DNA of 64,000 nucleotides from G965222535 sp965222535 (GTDB lineage Bacteria; Pseudomonadota; Gammaproteobacteria; HK1), in assembly GCA_965222535.1 (NCBI GenBank), contig OZ244957.1:1612001-1676000 (forward strand), written 5' to 3'. Position 1 is the first letter of the stretch. Every line of letters begins with the position of its first letter. Below are positions 7,680-15,259 of the stretch, in pieces. Below the pieces are notes generated by a model. That model did no database searches and was not told where the DNA came from. It saw only the letters and a program-made list of their open reading frames with translations. A program made the position numbers and the translations under genes.

Positions 7680-9044
7680 TCAAGCGGCTGATGCGCCTTG
7701 GCTGCGTTTTTGCAGGAGCGCGTAATAGAATCCATCCATCGCGTCATCACCGACAACGATCTGCCGTCCAATGCGCATGGCGCGTCCCCAATCTGCGGTT
7801 ATCGGCAACACCACTGCGTCACGGTGGCGTGCGACAAAAGCGCCCACCAGCGCGGCGTTCTCGCAATCCAGCAACGAACAGGTAGCGTACAGCAAAATTC
7901 CGCCAAGCGACAGCAAGGGCCATAGCGCCTCAAGCAGGCGTTGCTGTTGCTCGGTCAGTGCCGCCAAGTCATCGGCGCGCCGGTGGTGTTTGATATCCGG
8001 CCAGCGGCGGATCACCCCAGTGGCACTGCACGGCGCATCGAGCAGGATGCGTTGTAGTGGTTTTTTATGCCACCACTGCTGCGGGCATGTTGCATCCCCG
8101 TGCACCACAGTCGCTTTGAGCCGCAGCCGGTGCAAGGTTTGTTCGAGGAGGGGGATGCGCTCAGCAGACACTTCAACGGCAAGCAACTCGGCGATCCGCG
8201 GCTCACGTTCGAGCAAATGCGCCGTTTTGCCGCCGGGCGCGGCGCATGCATCCAGTACCCGGTCACCGGGCTGTGGGGCGAGCAGGTCGCAAGCCAACTG
8301 CGCCGCCGTGTCCTGTATCGACACCCACCCCTCTGCGAAACCAGGCAATTCAGTGGCGCTACAGGCCTCCTCTAGGATCAACGCATCCGGCGCATACGCC
8401 ACCGTACAAGAGCGCATCCCGAGCAACTGCAAGCGCCGTTGGTAAGCATCAATGCCGCCGCATCCGCGATGCACGCGTAAGCTCATCGGTGCTTTGATAT
8501 TGTTGGCCGCAACGATCCTGCGCCAGTCATCAGGCCAATCATCACGCAGGCGATCAAGCAGCCAACGTGGATGCGACCAACGGCATTCTGGGGACTTATC
8601 AACGATCGCCAATAGCTCTTCGGCGCTGCGACTGATGCGATTGAGCACCGCATTTGCCAATCCCAGCGCCCAAGACTTACGGCCCTTAGCGATTAACTGT
8701 GTCGTGATCGCGATTGCTGCATAATGCGGCACCGCGGTATAAAGCAACTGATAAACGCTGACGATGAGCAGCGCCTGAAGGTCCGCATCGCGCGCGCGCA
8801 ACGGCTGTTGCATGGTCTCTCGTAACAGCCCATCTAGGCGCCACCACCAGCGCAGTGAACCAAATGCTAAATGCTGCGCCAGCGCCCGCTCCTGACTATG
8901 TTGCAACTGATTGAGGCATTGCGGCAGCACTGTTGCTAAGGAGCGCCCGTTGTGTTGCACCGCCAGCACTGCGCGGCTGGCGGCTAAACGCGGCAGGCTG
9001 CCGCTAGCAGGTGAGCGTGGCGTGCTCAAAGCGCTGACAGCCAT
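7680..9044 (-). CDS. rsmB: 16S rRNA (cytosine967-C5)-methyltransferase
   Basis: 454 residues. Uses S-adenosylmethionine to methylate C967 of 16S rRNA. The N-terminal ~150 residues form the NusB-like helical domain; the C-terminal part is the Rossmann methyltransferase with VLDACAAPGGKTAHLLE (SAM motif I), ILLDAPCSATGVIRRWPD (catalytic PC motif) and LLYATCSLLDCEN (second cysteine motif TCS). Third gene of the def-fmt-rsmB operon, starting 25 bases after the fmt stop. Slightly longer than the E. coli protein because of an N-terminal extension rich in Ser/Pro. Confidence 0.97.
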   Translation of the reverse strand: MAVSALSTPRSPASGSLPRLAASRAVLAVQHNGRSLATVLPQCLNQLQHSQERALAQHLAFGSLRWWWRLDGLLRETMQQPLRARDADLQALLIVSVYQLLYTAVPHYAAIAITTQLIAKGRKSWALGLANAVLNRISRSAEELLAIVDKSPECRWSHPRWLLDRLRDDWPDDWRRIVAANNIKAPMSLRVHRGCGGIDAYQRRLQLLGMRSCTVAYAPDALILEEACSATELPGFAEGWVSIQDTAAQLACDLLAPQPGDRVLDACAAPGGKTAHLLEREPRIAELLAVEVSAERIPLLEQTLHRLRLKATVVHGDATCPQQWWHKKPLQRILLDAPCSATGVIRRWPDIKHHRRADDLAALTEQQQRLLEALWPLLSLGGILLYATCSLLDCENAALVGAFVARHRDAVVLPITADWGRAMRIGRQIVVGDDAMDGFYYALLQKRSQGASAA

Positions 9045-9069
9045 CGCTTTCGATCGATGCTGCTGCGCT

Positions 9070-10014
9070 TCAGCCCAGCAAGCACCCCGGTTGCAGCGGA
9101 TGACCGTGGATATATTCAGCGGCGCTCATCGGCTTCGCCCCCGGCGCTTGGACAGTTAGCAAGCGCATCCCACCTTCTGCGCACTGCACCACAATGCCAT
9201 CGTTATCGCTTGTCAATACCGTCCCCGGCGGGGCCTGCGCCGCTATCGCCAGCGGGCGCGCCCACCGTATCCGCAGCACCACCGGTGAGCGCAAAGGGTA
9301 GCGGATGTGGGTGTACGCTATTGGCCATGGGGCCATGCCGCGAATGTGTCTGTCGATCATTGCGGCGCTGTTATGCCAGTCGATCACAGCGTCCGCCTTA
9401 CGCAGCCGTGGCGCATAGGTAACGCCTGCAGCGTCCTGCGGCAGCGCCGGGAGCGTGGCGTTTTCTATCGACGGCAAATGCGTAAGCAGCAGCCTTGCAG
9501 CGGCATCAGCAAGACGGTCATGCAACGTAGCGGCGGTATCTTCTGCACTGATCGGGCATTCGACAGCAGCTAGGAGCGGGCCGCTGTCCATGCCTTCGTC
9601 CATGCGCATCAAGGTAACGCCGGTGGTGGTATCACCGCTAAGCAGCGCATGCTGGATGGGTGACGCGCCGCGCCAGCGCGGCAGTAGCGAAGGGTGTACA
9701 TTGATGCAACCATGGCGCGGCTTATGCAGCAGCGGCGGCGGTAGAATGCACCCATACGCGACAACTATCCACAGGTCCGCTGCTTCGCCAGCGAGCGCTG
9801 CGATCGCGTTTGGGTTGGCAAGCGTTGGCGGTTGCAGTACGCGGATGCGGTGGCGCATCGCGCAGCGCTTGACGGCGCTTGGCTGCGCGTGCAGCCCCCG
9901 ACCGGCGCGCCGATCGGGCTGTGTCAGCACCGCATCCACGCTGACCCGCTGCGCTAACAGGGTCTCCAGAATGCATGCGGCAAATTCTGGAGTGCCGGCA
10001 AACAGTCGCTTCAC
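9070..10014 (-). CDS. fmt: Methionyl-tRNA formyltransferase
   Basis: 314 residues, standard length. Transfers the formyl group from 10-formyl-tetrahydrofolate to initiator Met-tRNA. N-terminal Rossmann domain starts MKRLFAGTPEFAA; the folate/catalytic region INVHPSLLPRWRGASPIQ contains the N-x-H-x-S-L-L-P signature, followed by GVTLMRMDEGMDSGPLL. C-terminal OB-like domain binds the tRNA. Lies between def and rsmB in the usual order; the start is 32 bases after the def stop. Confidence 0.98.
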   Translation of the reverse strand: MKRLFAGTPEFAACILETLLAQRVSVDAVLTQPDRRAGRGLHAQPSAVKRCAMRHRIRVLQPPTLANPNAIAALAGEAADLWIVVAYGCILPPPLLHKPRHGCINVHPSLLPRWRGASPIQHALLSGDTTTGVTLMRMDEGMDSGPLLAAVECPISAEDTAATLHDRLADAAARLLLTHLPSIENATLPALPQDAAGVTYAPRLRKADAVIDWHNSAAMIDRHIRGMAPWPIAYTHIRYPLRSPVVLRIRWARPLAIAAQAPPGTVLTSDNDGIVVQCAEGGMRLLTVQAPGAKPMSAAEYIHGHPLQPGCLLG

Positions 10015-10046
10015 GGCGTGGGTATTGTGGATGCCAGAATCCGCAG

Positions 10047-10559
10047 TCAGCGCGCCGCTTGCGCTTCGCGTTGCTGTTTGTGAGCTTGCTTGCGGATGCG
10101 CTGACGCTTCAGTGCGGAAAGATAATCAATGAACAGTTTCCCGTTCAGATGGTCGATCTCGTGCTGGATACACACCGCCAATAAACCCTCCGCGGTAGCT
10201 GTCTTCAGGATACCGTTGGAGTCCAGAAACTGGTAGCGGATATACTCGGCGCGCGCCACGATGTCATAAATGCCAGGTACCGAAAGGCAGCCCTCTTCGC
10301 TCTCGCAACGGCTTGCGGTGCTCATAATCTCGGGATTAATAAGGTGCAACGGTTGGTCGTGCTGCGGCGAAACATCAACGGTTACCAAGCGTAACGCAAC
10401 GCCGACCTGGGTTGCGGCTAAGCCGATGCCGGGTGCGGCGTACATCGTTTCCAGCATGTCATCCAGCAGCCGTACCACTTTATCAGTGACCGCCGTAACA
10501 GGCTTGGCTTTATTACGCAAGCGTAGGTCTGGATAATGCAATATCGGTAGCAACATCAT
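10047..10559 (-). CDS. def: Peptide deformylase
   Basis: 170 residues. Removes the N-formyl group from nascent proteins, the step after Fmt action. All three deformylase motifs are present: GIGLAATQVG, EEGCLSVPGI (metal-binding Cys) and CIQHEIDHLNG (HExxH-type metal/catalytic motif). First gene of def-fmt-rsmB. Upstream is a 0.7-kb block of repeats with no gene, so its promoter lies in or near 10560-10640. Confidence 0.98.
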   Translation of the reverse strand: MMLLPILHYPDLRLRNKAKPVTAVTDKVVRLLDDMLETMYAAPGIGLAATQVGVALRLVTVDVSPQHDQPLHLINPEIMSTASRCESEEGCLSVPGIYDIVARAEYIRYQFLDSNGILKTATAEGLLAVCIQHEIDHLNGKLFIDYLSALKRQRIRKQAHKQQREAQAAR

Positions 10560-10644
10560 TGATCAGCTAAGGGTGTCTCAAGGTGTCCTAAGTGACAGGC
10601 AATAAAACCATAGCACGGTTTCGAAAGAATTTCGATAGGTACCT

Positions 10645-10675
10645 CAGAAAAAAACCGCCCTGCGGTGTTTTTCTG
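10645..10675. terminator. Bidirectional terminator-like hairpin upstream of def
   Basis: CAGAAAAA-ACCGC, three-base loop, GCGGT-TTTTTCTG: a GC stem flanked by an A-tract and a T-tract, so it could terminate transcription from either side. It is flanked by 'tacct...' and 'gcgtcacc', resembling the B hairpins in outline but with a CAGAAAA arm. Confidence 0.5.
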
Positions 10676-10833
10676 AAGCGTCACCTAGTTTATGTTTCAT
10701 TGAGGAAGCGGTTATAGATCAATCTGTTATACTCTGCGTTGTGTTCCGCAAAGCGCCTCGATTCATAATCGTTTTTCGCAGTTCACTGGGTATTCTACCG
10801 TCTTGTCGAGCCAAAGTTAAAAAGCGCTCCTAA

Positions 10834-10876
10834 GGGTACCTCGAAAAACCAGCTTCGTTAGTTTCCCGAGGTACCC
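10834..10876. repeat. CTCGAAAA hairpin, copy B2
   Basis: GGGTACCTCGAAAAACC ... GAGGTACCC, arms of about 10 bases with loop AGCTTCGTTAG-like sequence. Immediately followed by GGGGCTTGTCTATTGGGGGA, the left end of an A/C-type element, showing that B hairpins form the borders of larger repeats. Confidence 0.65.
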
Positions 10877-10916
10877 TGCGGGGCTTGTCTATTGGGGGAA
10901 GGGATTGTTTTATTTC

Positions 10917-11071
10917 TGATGGTTTCTCAATAAGTCACCCGCGACTATCTTTGTGTTCCAGTACGTAAAATACTATCCAGGAAAGCAACACTTTAGGAAT
11001 TCACTAGGGGCGTTAAGGCGTTAATAAGAGCTAAAACAGGATCAATGTGCCCTTTTGCGAGGTCAACATTT
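10917..11071 (+). mobile_element. MITE copy 1 (degenerate)
   Basis: About 150 bp related over its full length to the elements at 17913 and 21501: left end GATGGTTTCTCAATAAGT, internal CTATCTTTGTGTTC, TACGTAAAATA, GGCGTTAATAA and AAAACAGGATCAAT, right end CCTTTTGCGAGGTCAACAT. The terminal repeats have diverged. No coding capacity. Same orientation as the 21501 copy. Confidence 0.7.
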
Positions 11072-11170
11072 TAATGAGGCGCGGCGGCGGCGCGCCGTTC
11101 ACTGGCCCCTCGATCCGCTCAACGGCACCACGAAATGATTGTTGGAAGGATCATTTCCCCAATAGACGGC
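11071..11170 (-). repeat. Dispersed repeat C, copy C1
   Basis: Read on the minus strand it runs TATTGGGGAAATGATCCTTC, CAACAATCATTTCGTGGTGC, CGTTGAGCGGATCGAGG, GAACGGCGCGCC, CTCATTAAAA. Related copies at 49681, 51248 and 53571. It abuts the MITE on one side and a B hairpin on the other, making a nested repeat block. Confidence 0.65.
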
Positions 11171-11211
11171 ACCTCGAAATGAGCTAGTTTCGCGCAGTTT
11201 TTCGAGGTGCC
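11168..11211. repeat. CTCGAAAA hairpin, copy B3
   Basis: GGCACCTCGAAA ... TTTCGAGGTGCC with a central GAGCTAGTTTCGCGCAG region. It lies 75 bases upstream of the hydrolase-OsmC gene. Confidence 0.65.
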
Positions 11212-11286
11212 CTAAACATCCAGTCGATGGCGTACGCGGGCTGGTTTATGGCTTTCGTTATTTTTCTTCACAATCTCGGGGGAACT

Positions 11287-12549
11287 ATGTCAACCACTAC
11301 TGCACCGCCGCCTGCGCGGCGTAAGCTGACGATCGTCAACCGCTCTGGGGAACACCTCGCGGCATTACTGGAACGTCCCTCAGCAGAACCTGTCGGGTAT
11401 GCGATTTTCGCGCACTGTTTCACCTGCTCAAAAGATATTGCCGCTGCATCACGGATCAGTCGCGCCTTGGTCGCGCACGGGGTTGGCGTGGTGCGTTTCG
11501 ACTTCACCGGCATCGGCAGCAGCGACGGCGACTTCTCCAATACCAACTTCAGTTCCAATATCTCCGATCTGATACAGGTCGCCGATCATCTGCGCCAACA
11601 CCTGATGCCAGCGTTCCTGCTGATCGGTCACAGTCTTGGCGGTGCCGCGGTACTTGCCGCCGCCGGCGAGATCCCTGAGGTCAGCGCGGTGGTGACCATA
11701 GGGGCACCGGCGGAGCCGGGGCACGTGACGCATCTGTTCGCTTCCGATCGCGAGCAGATCGAGCGCACCGGGAAGGCGCAGGTCAACCTAGCCGGGCGCA
11801 AGTTCACTATCACCCGCGAATTTATCGAAGATATCGAGCAGCAGCGGCTGGCGGATCGCATTCGCTCAATGCGCAAAGCATTGCTGGTGATGCACTCGCC
11901 AATCGACAGCGTGGTTGAGATCGACAATGCGGCGCGTATTTTTGCAGCGGCCAAGCACCCGAAGAGCTTTGTGTCACTCGACGATGCCGATCACCTGCTG
12001 ACCGACAAACGTGATGCGGAATATGCCGCAGCGACCATTGCCGCTTGGGCTTCACGCTATGTGATCGGGAGGCAACCCGGCGCGGCGCGTCCGACAGTTG
12101 GTGACACCGAGGTGCTGGTGCGCGAAGTCGGTGACAGGCTTACTCAAACCATCTTCACCGCAAGGCACCATCTGGCGGTGGACGAACCCCGGCACGTGGG
12201 CGGTGCCGACACCGGGCCTGATCCTTATCAACTGTTGCTCGCCAGTTTGGGTGCTTGTACGGCGATGACTTTACGCCTGTACGCCACCCGCCGCAACCTG
12301 CCGCTTACGCGCGTCTCGGTGCGTCTGCGACACCAGCGCATCCACGCCAGCGACTGCACCGATTGCGCGCAACAATCCGCATCGGACATGCTCGATAGCA
12401 TTGAGCGCAGTATCGAGCTTGAGGGTGAGCTTGATGCCGCGATGCGCAGTAAACTGCTGCAGATCGCCGACCGCTGCCCGGTGCACCGCAGCTTGGCTAA
12501 TCCGATCCGCATTGTCACCACCGACGCCGCTTTGACGGCGCAACGCTGA
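11287..12549 (+). CDS. Alpha/beta hydrolase - OsmC fusion protein
   Basis: 420 residues from the ATG at 11287, chosen because GGGGGAACT directly precedes it; a longer frame begins at 11227. The N-terminal ~260 residues are a serine alpha/beta hydrolase: AHCFTCSKD, FDFTGIGSSDG, nucleophile elbow GHSLGG and a late DADHLLTD supplying the histidine. The C-terminal ~140 residues are an OsmC/Ohr-type domain with ASLGACTAMTLRLYA and a second cysteine in DRCPVHRSL, a pair typical of peroxide-reducing OsmC proteins. Fused hydrolase-OsmC proteins are a known family; the substrate is not established. Convergent with the next gene. Confidence 0.9.
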   Translation: MSTTTAPPPARRKLTIVNRSGEHLAALLERPSAEPVGYAIFAHCFTCSKDIAAASRISRALVAHGVGVVRFDFTGIGSSDGDFSNTNFSSNISDLIQVADHLRQHLMPAFLLIGHSLGGAAVLAAAGEIPEVSAVVTIGAPAEPGHVTHLFASDREQIERTGKAQVNLAGRKFTITREFIEDIEQQRLADRIRSMRKALLVMHSPIDSVVEIDNAARIFAAAKHPKSFVSLDDADHLLTDKRDAEYAAATIAAWASRYVIGRQPGAARPTVGDTEVLVREVGDRLTQTIFTARHHLAVDEPRHVGGADTGPDPYQLLLASLGACTAMTLRLYATRRNLPLTRVSVRLRHQRIHASDCTDCAQQSASDMLDSIERSIELEGELDAAMRSKLLQIADRCPVHRSLANPIRIVTTDAALTAQR

Positions 12550-12567
12550 TCGCATGCCGCACGCGGA

Positions 12568-15000
12568 TCAGACGCGCATGCGTGCGCCGCTCGGGTCCCA
12601 AGGCGATGCTGGGATGATCGTCGCTTGGCGCGCAAGGTCAACCACAGGCACCGTGAACGCGGTGCCGATGGTGCTGTATTCACGCTCAACAAGCGCCAGT
12701 GCGAGCGAGCGTTCAACGGCATGCCCATAGCCGCCAGAGGTGATGAAACCAACGCGGCGATCGCCATGCCACAGCGGTTCATAGCCGCTTGCATCGGCAT
12801 CCTTAGCGTCGATCGCAAGGGTGACTGAAGTGTGTCGCGTCAAGGTGCCTGGGGAAGGCTGCCGGCGCTCTCTGGCGGCGGCAGCCTTGCCGATAAAGTC
12901 GTCTTTGTCCCAGCATATCCAACGATCCATGCCGCTCATCAGCGGGGTGTAGGCTTGGGTGAATTCGGTTGACCAGACGCCGAAGCTTTTTTCAAGGCGC
13001 AGCGACGACATCGCGTTATAGCCGTATTCGATAAGTCCGTGGTCAGCGCCCGCTTCAAGCAGCAACTGGCGCAACGCGATATGTTCGCTGGCACGGCAGT
13101 GGATCTCGTAGCCAAGCTCCCCGGTAACGCTTAAACGTCCGACGCGAGCACCGATCATGCCAATGTCGAACACGCCGCAGCCCATGAACGGCAGCGCTTG
13201 GCTTGACACATCCTGATGGGTTACGTGCGCCAATACGCGCTGCGATTGTGGGCCTGACAGCGCAAAGCCGACGATGTCATCGCTGATGTCACACACGCAA
13301 ACCCCGCTGTCAAGGTGCTGATGGAACCAGCGCATATGCCATTCCCGCAGGTAATACGAACCCATCAGCCACCATTGACCATCCGGCCATTGGAACGCCG
13401 TTAAATCGCCTTTAAGCCGCCCCTCGGGGCTGAGCATTAATGCCAGACGCACGCGCCCCGGTGCGGGCAGGCGGCTGGCGAGCAACCGCTGCAGCCACTG
13501 CTCGGCGTTGACGCCACTGACTTTAAAGCGGGAAAAGCCGCTGATATCGAGCATACCAACGGCGTTGCGTACGCGCTGGCATTCCTGTTTGACAATATCG
13601 AAGGCATTCGACCGCTGCAAAGTCGGCGTTTCGCTGAACCCGGGAGGGGCGAAATAAAGCGGTACTTCCAGACCCCATGAACACCCCCAGTGTGCGCCGG
13701 CGGCGGTCATTGCGGTATGCGCCGGTGCCATCCGAAGCGATCGCCCTGCCGGCAGTTGCTGGTTTGGGTAGGTCATCACAAAACGCCGCGAGTAGAACTG
13801 ACCGGTGGTCTGACGCACATATTCGCGATTGCCGGCGAAGTCACCGTAGCGCGCCACGTCCATCGCAAAACAGTCGGCTTCCGGCTCGCCGTAGAGTATC
13901 CACTCGGCGAGCGATTTACCGACTCCGCCGCCTTGCAGGAAACCGGCCATCACCGCGCAGGCGCACCAGTAGCCGGGCACGCCGCGTATCGGCCCAACCA
14001 GAGGGTTACCGTCGGGGGAGAAGGTAAATGCGCCGTTGACCCAGCGTTTGACGCCGCTGGTTTGCAGCACCGGATAGCGATTGTAAGCCATCTCCAATTC
14101 ATCCGAGATGCGATCGATATCCTCAGGATTAAGCTCCATGCCATAATCCCATGGCGCACCGTCCATATGCCAATGCTGGTAATTGCGCTCATAAATACCG
14201 AGCAGCACCCCTTGCTGATCCTGGCGCAGGTAAGTAAAACCCTCCAGATCAACCATCATCGGCACCTCGTTGACTAGTTGCACCAGATCAGGGATCGCTT
14301 CAGTCACCAGATAATGGTGCTCTAATGGAGCGACGGGCAGCGCAAGCCCCGCCATGCGTCCGATGTGCTTAGCCCACAGCCCGCCAGCATTGACCACGTG
14401 TTCAGCGACCACATCGCCGTGCAAAGTGCTGACCAGCCACTCCCCAGCGCGGGTTTGCTGCAAACCGAGTACGCGATTATGCTCCATCACCTGCGCACCG
14501 CGCAGGCGCGCGCATTTGGCGTAAGCATGCACTACGCCGGTGGTGTCAATATAGCCCTCGCGGTCAGCCCACAGCCCGCCGAGCAGGTCATCAACACGCA
14601 TGATCGGGCACAATTCCTGGATTTTATCTGGCCCAATAAGGCGGCAATCTTCGATCCCCATGGTCTGGAAGGTGTGATACGTTGACTGCAACCAGCGCCA
14701 GCGATCCGGATCAGCCGCTACGGACACGCCGCCGGTCAGGTGCAGCCCGATCGATTGCCCCGATTCCTGCTCTATCTCGGTCAGCAACTGAATGGTGTAA
14801 GCTTGCAATGCTGACATGTTCGGATCCGCGTTTAGGGTGTGGACACCGCCGGCAGCATGCCAGCTTGAACCTGCGGTGAGTACGCTACGCTCGAGCAGCA
14901 GGCAATCGGTACAGCCGAATTTGGCAAGGTGATACAGTACCGATGCACCGACCACACCGCCACCTATCACCACCACCCGATAATGTGATTTCATGCCCAT
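12568..15000 (-). CDS. FAD-dependent oxidoreductase/GcvT protein, dimethylglycine or sarcosine dehydrogenase type (copy 1)
   Basis: 810 residues. The N-terminal half is a DAO-type flavoprotein: FAD dinucleotide motif VVIGGGVVGASVLYHL, then TAGSSWHAAGG, where the His matches the site of covalent FAD attachment in dimethylglycine/sarcosine dehydrogenases. A linker and C-terminal GcvT/aminomethyltransferase domains (VGMLDISGFSRFKVSG, GELGYEIHCR, YNAMSSLRLEKSFGVW, TPLMSG) bind tetrahydrofolate. The family oxidatively removes an N-methyl group and passes formaldehyde to folate. Exact substrate (dimethylglycine, sarcosine or another methylamine) cannot be read. Start preceded by AGAAAGG. A paralogue lies at 41775-44219. 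Confidence 0.88.
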   Translation of the reverse strand: MGMKSHYRVVVIGGGVVGASVLYHLAKFGCTDCLLLERSVLTAGSSWHAAGGVHTLNADPNMSALQAYTIQLLTEIEQESGQSIGLHLTGGVSVAADPDRWRWLQSTYHTFQTMGIEDCRLIGPDKIQELCPIMRVDDLLGGLWADREGYIDTTGVVHAYAKCARLRGAQVMEHNRVLGLQQTRAGEWLVSTLHGDVVAEHVVNAGGLWAKHIGRMAGLALPVAPLEHHYLVTEAIPDLVQLVNEVPMMVDLEGFTYLRQDQQGVLLGIYERNYQHWHMDGAPWDYGMELNPEDIDRISDELEMAYNRYPVLQTSGVKRWVNGAFTFSPDGNPLVGPIRGVPGYWCACAVMAGFLQGGGVGKSLAEWILYGEPEADCFAMDVARYGDFAGNREYVRQTTGQFYSRRFVMTYPNQQLPAGRSLRMAPAHTAMTAAGAHWGCSWGLEVPLYFAPPGFSETPTLQRSNAFDIVKQECQRVRNAVGMLDISGFSRFKVSGVNAEQWLQRLLASRLPAPGRVRLALMLSPEGRLKGDLTAFQWPDGQWWLMGSYYLREWHMRWFHQHLDSGVCVCDISDDIVGFALSGPQSQRVLAHVTHQDVSSQALPFMGCGVFDIGMIGARVGRLSVTGELGYEIHCRASEHIALRQLLLEAGADHGLIEYGYNAMSSLRLEKSFGVWSTEFTQAYTPLMSGMDRWICWDKDDFIGKAAAARERRQPSPGTLTRHTSVTLAIDAKDADASGYEPLWHGDRRVGFITSGGYGHAVERSLALALVEREYSTIGTAFTVPVVDLARQATIIPASPWDPSGARMRV

Positions 15001-15259
15001 GGTATGCCTTTCTCCCGCCCTTCGTATTTGCCGGGCGTGCGCTTAGAATCAGCGTTTGTTATGAAGTATGAAGTATCTTAATAAATCGCTGGATAACAAG
15101 AATATAATGGGATCAGATAATGAACAGGTTTATTTTTGTGAGGCTTGCATAAGTTACTCTATGTTCTGAAAGCGAGTTATTTTTAAGCCGAAATCCGCCT
15201 ATATATTATCTGCACCGCTTATTTATCACCCAACCGATCATTGAAGAAAATATTAGAAG

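Noticed and set aside
11227..11286. Upstream start for the hydrolase-OsmC protein
   Set aside because: The extra 20 residues lack homology, and GGGGGA directly precedes the ATG at 11287.
12625..14685. Several long opposite-strand frames over the FAD/GcvT gene (and similarly over rsmB, fmt, lpxK and the second FAD/GcvT gene)
   Set aside because: They are antisense shadows of GC-rich genes with low-complexity Arg/Ala/Pro translations.
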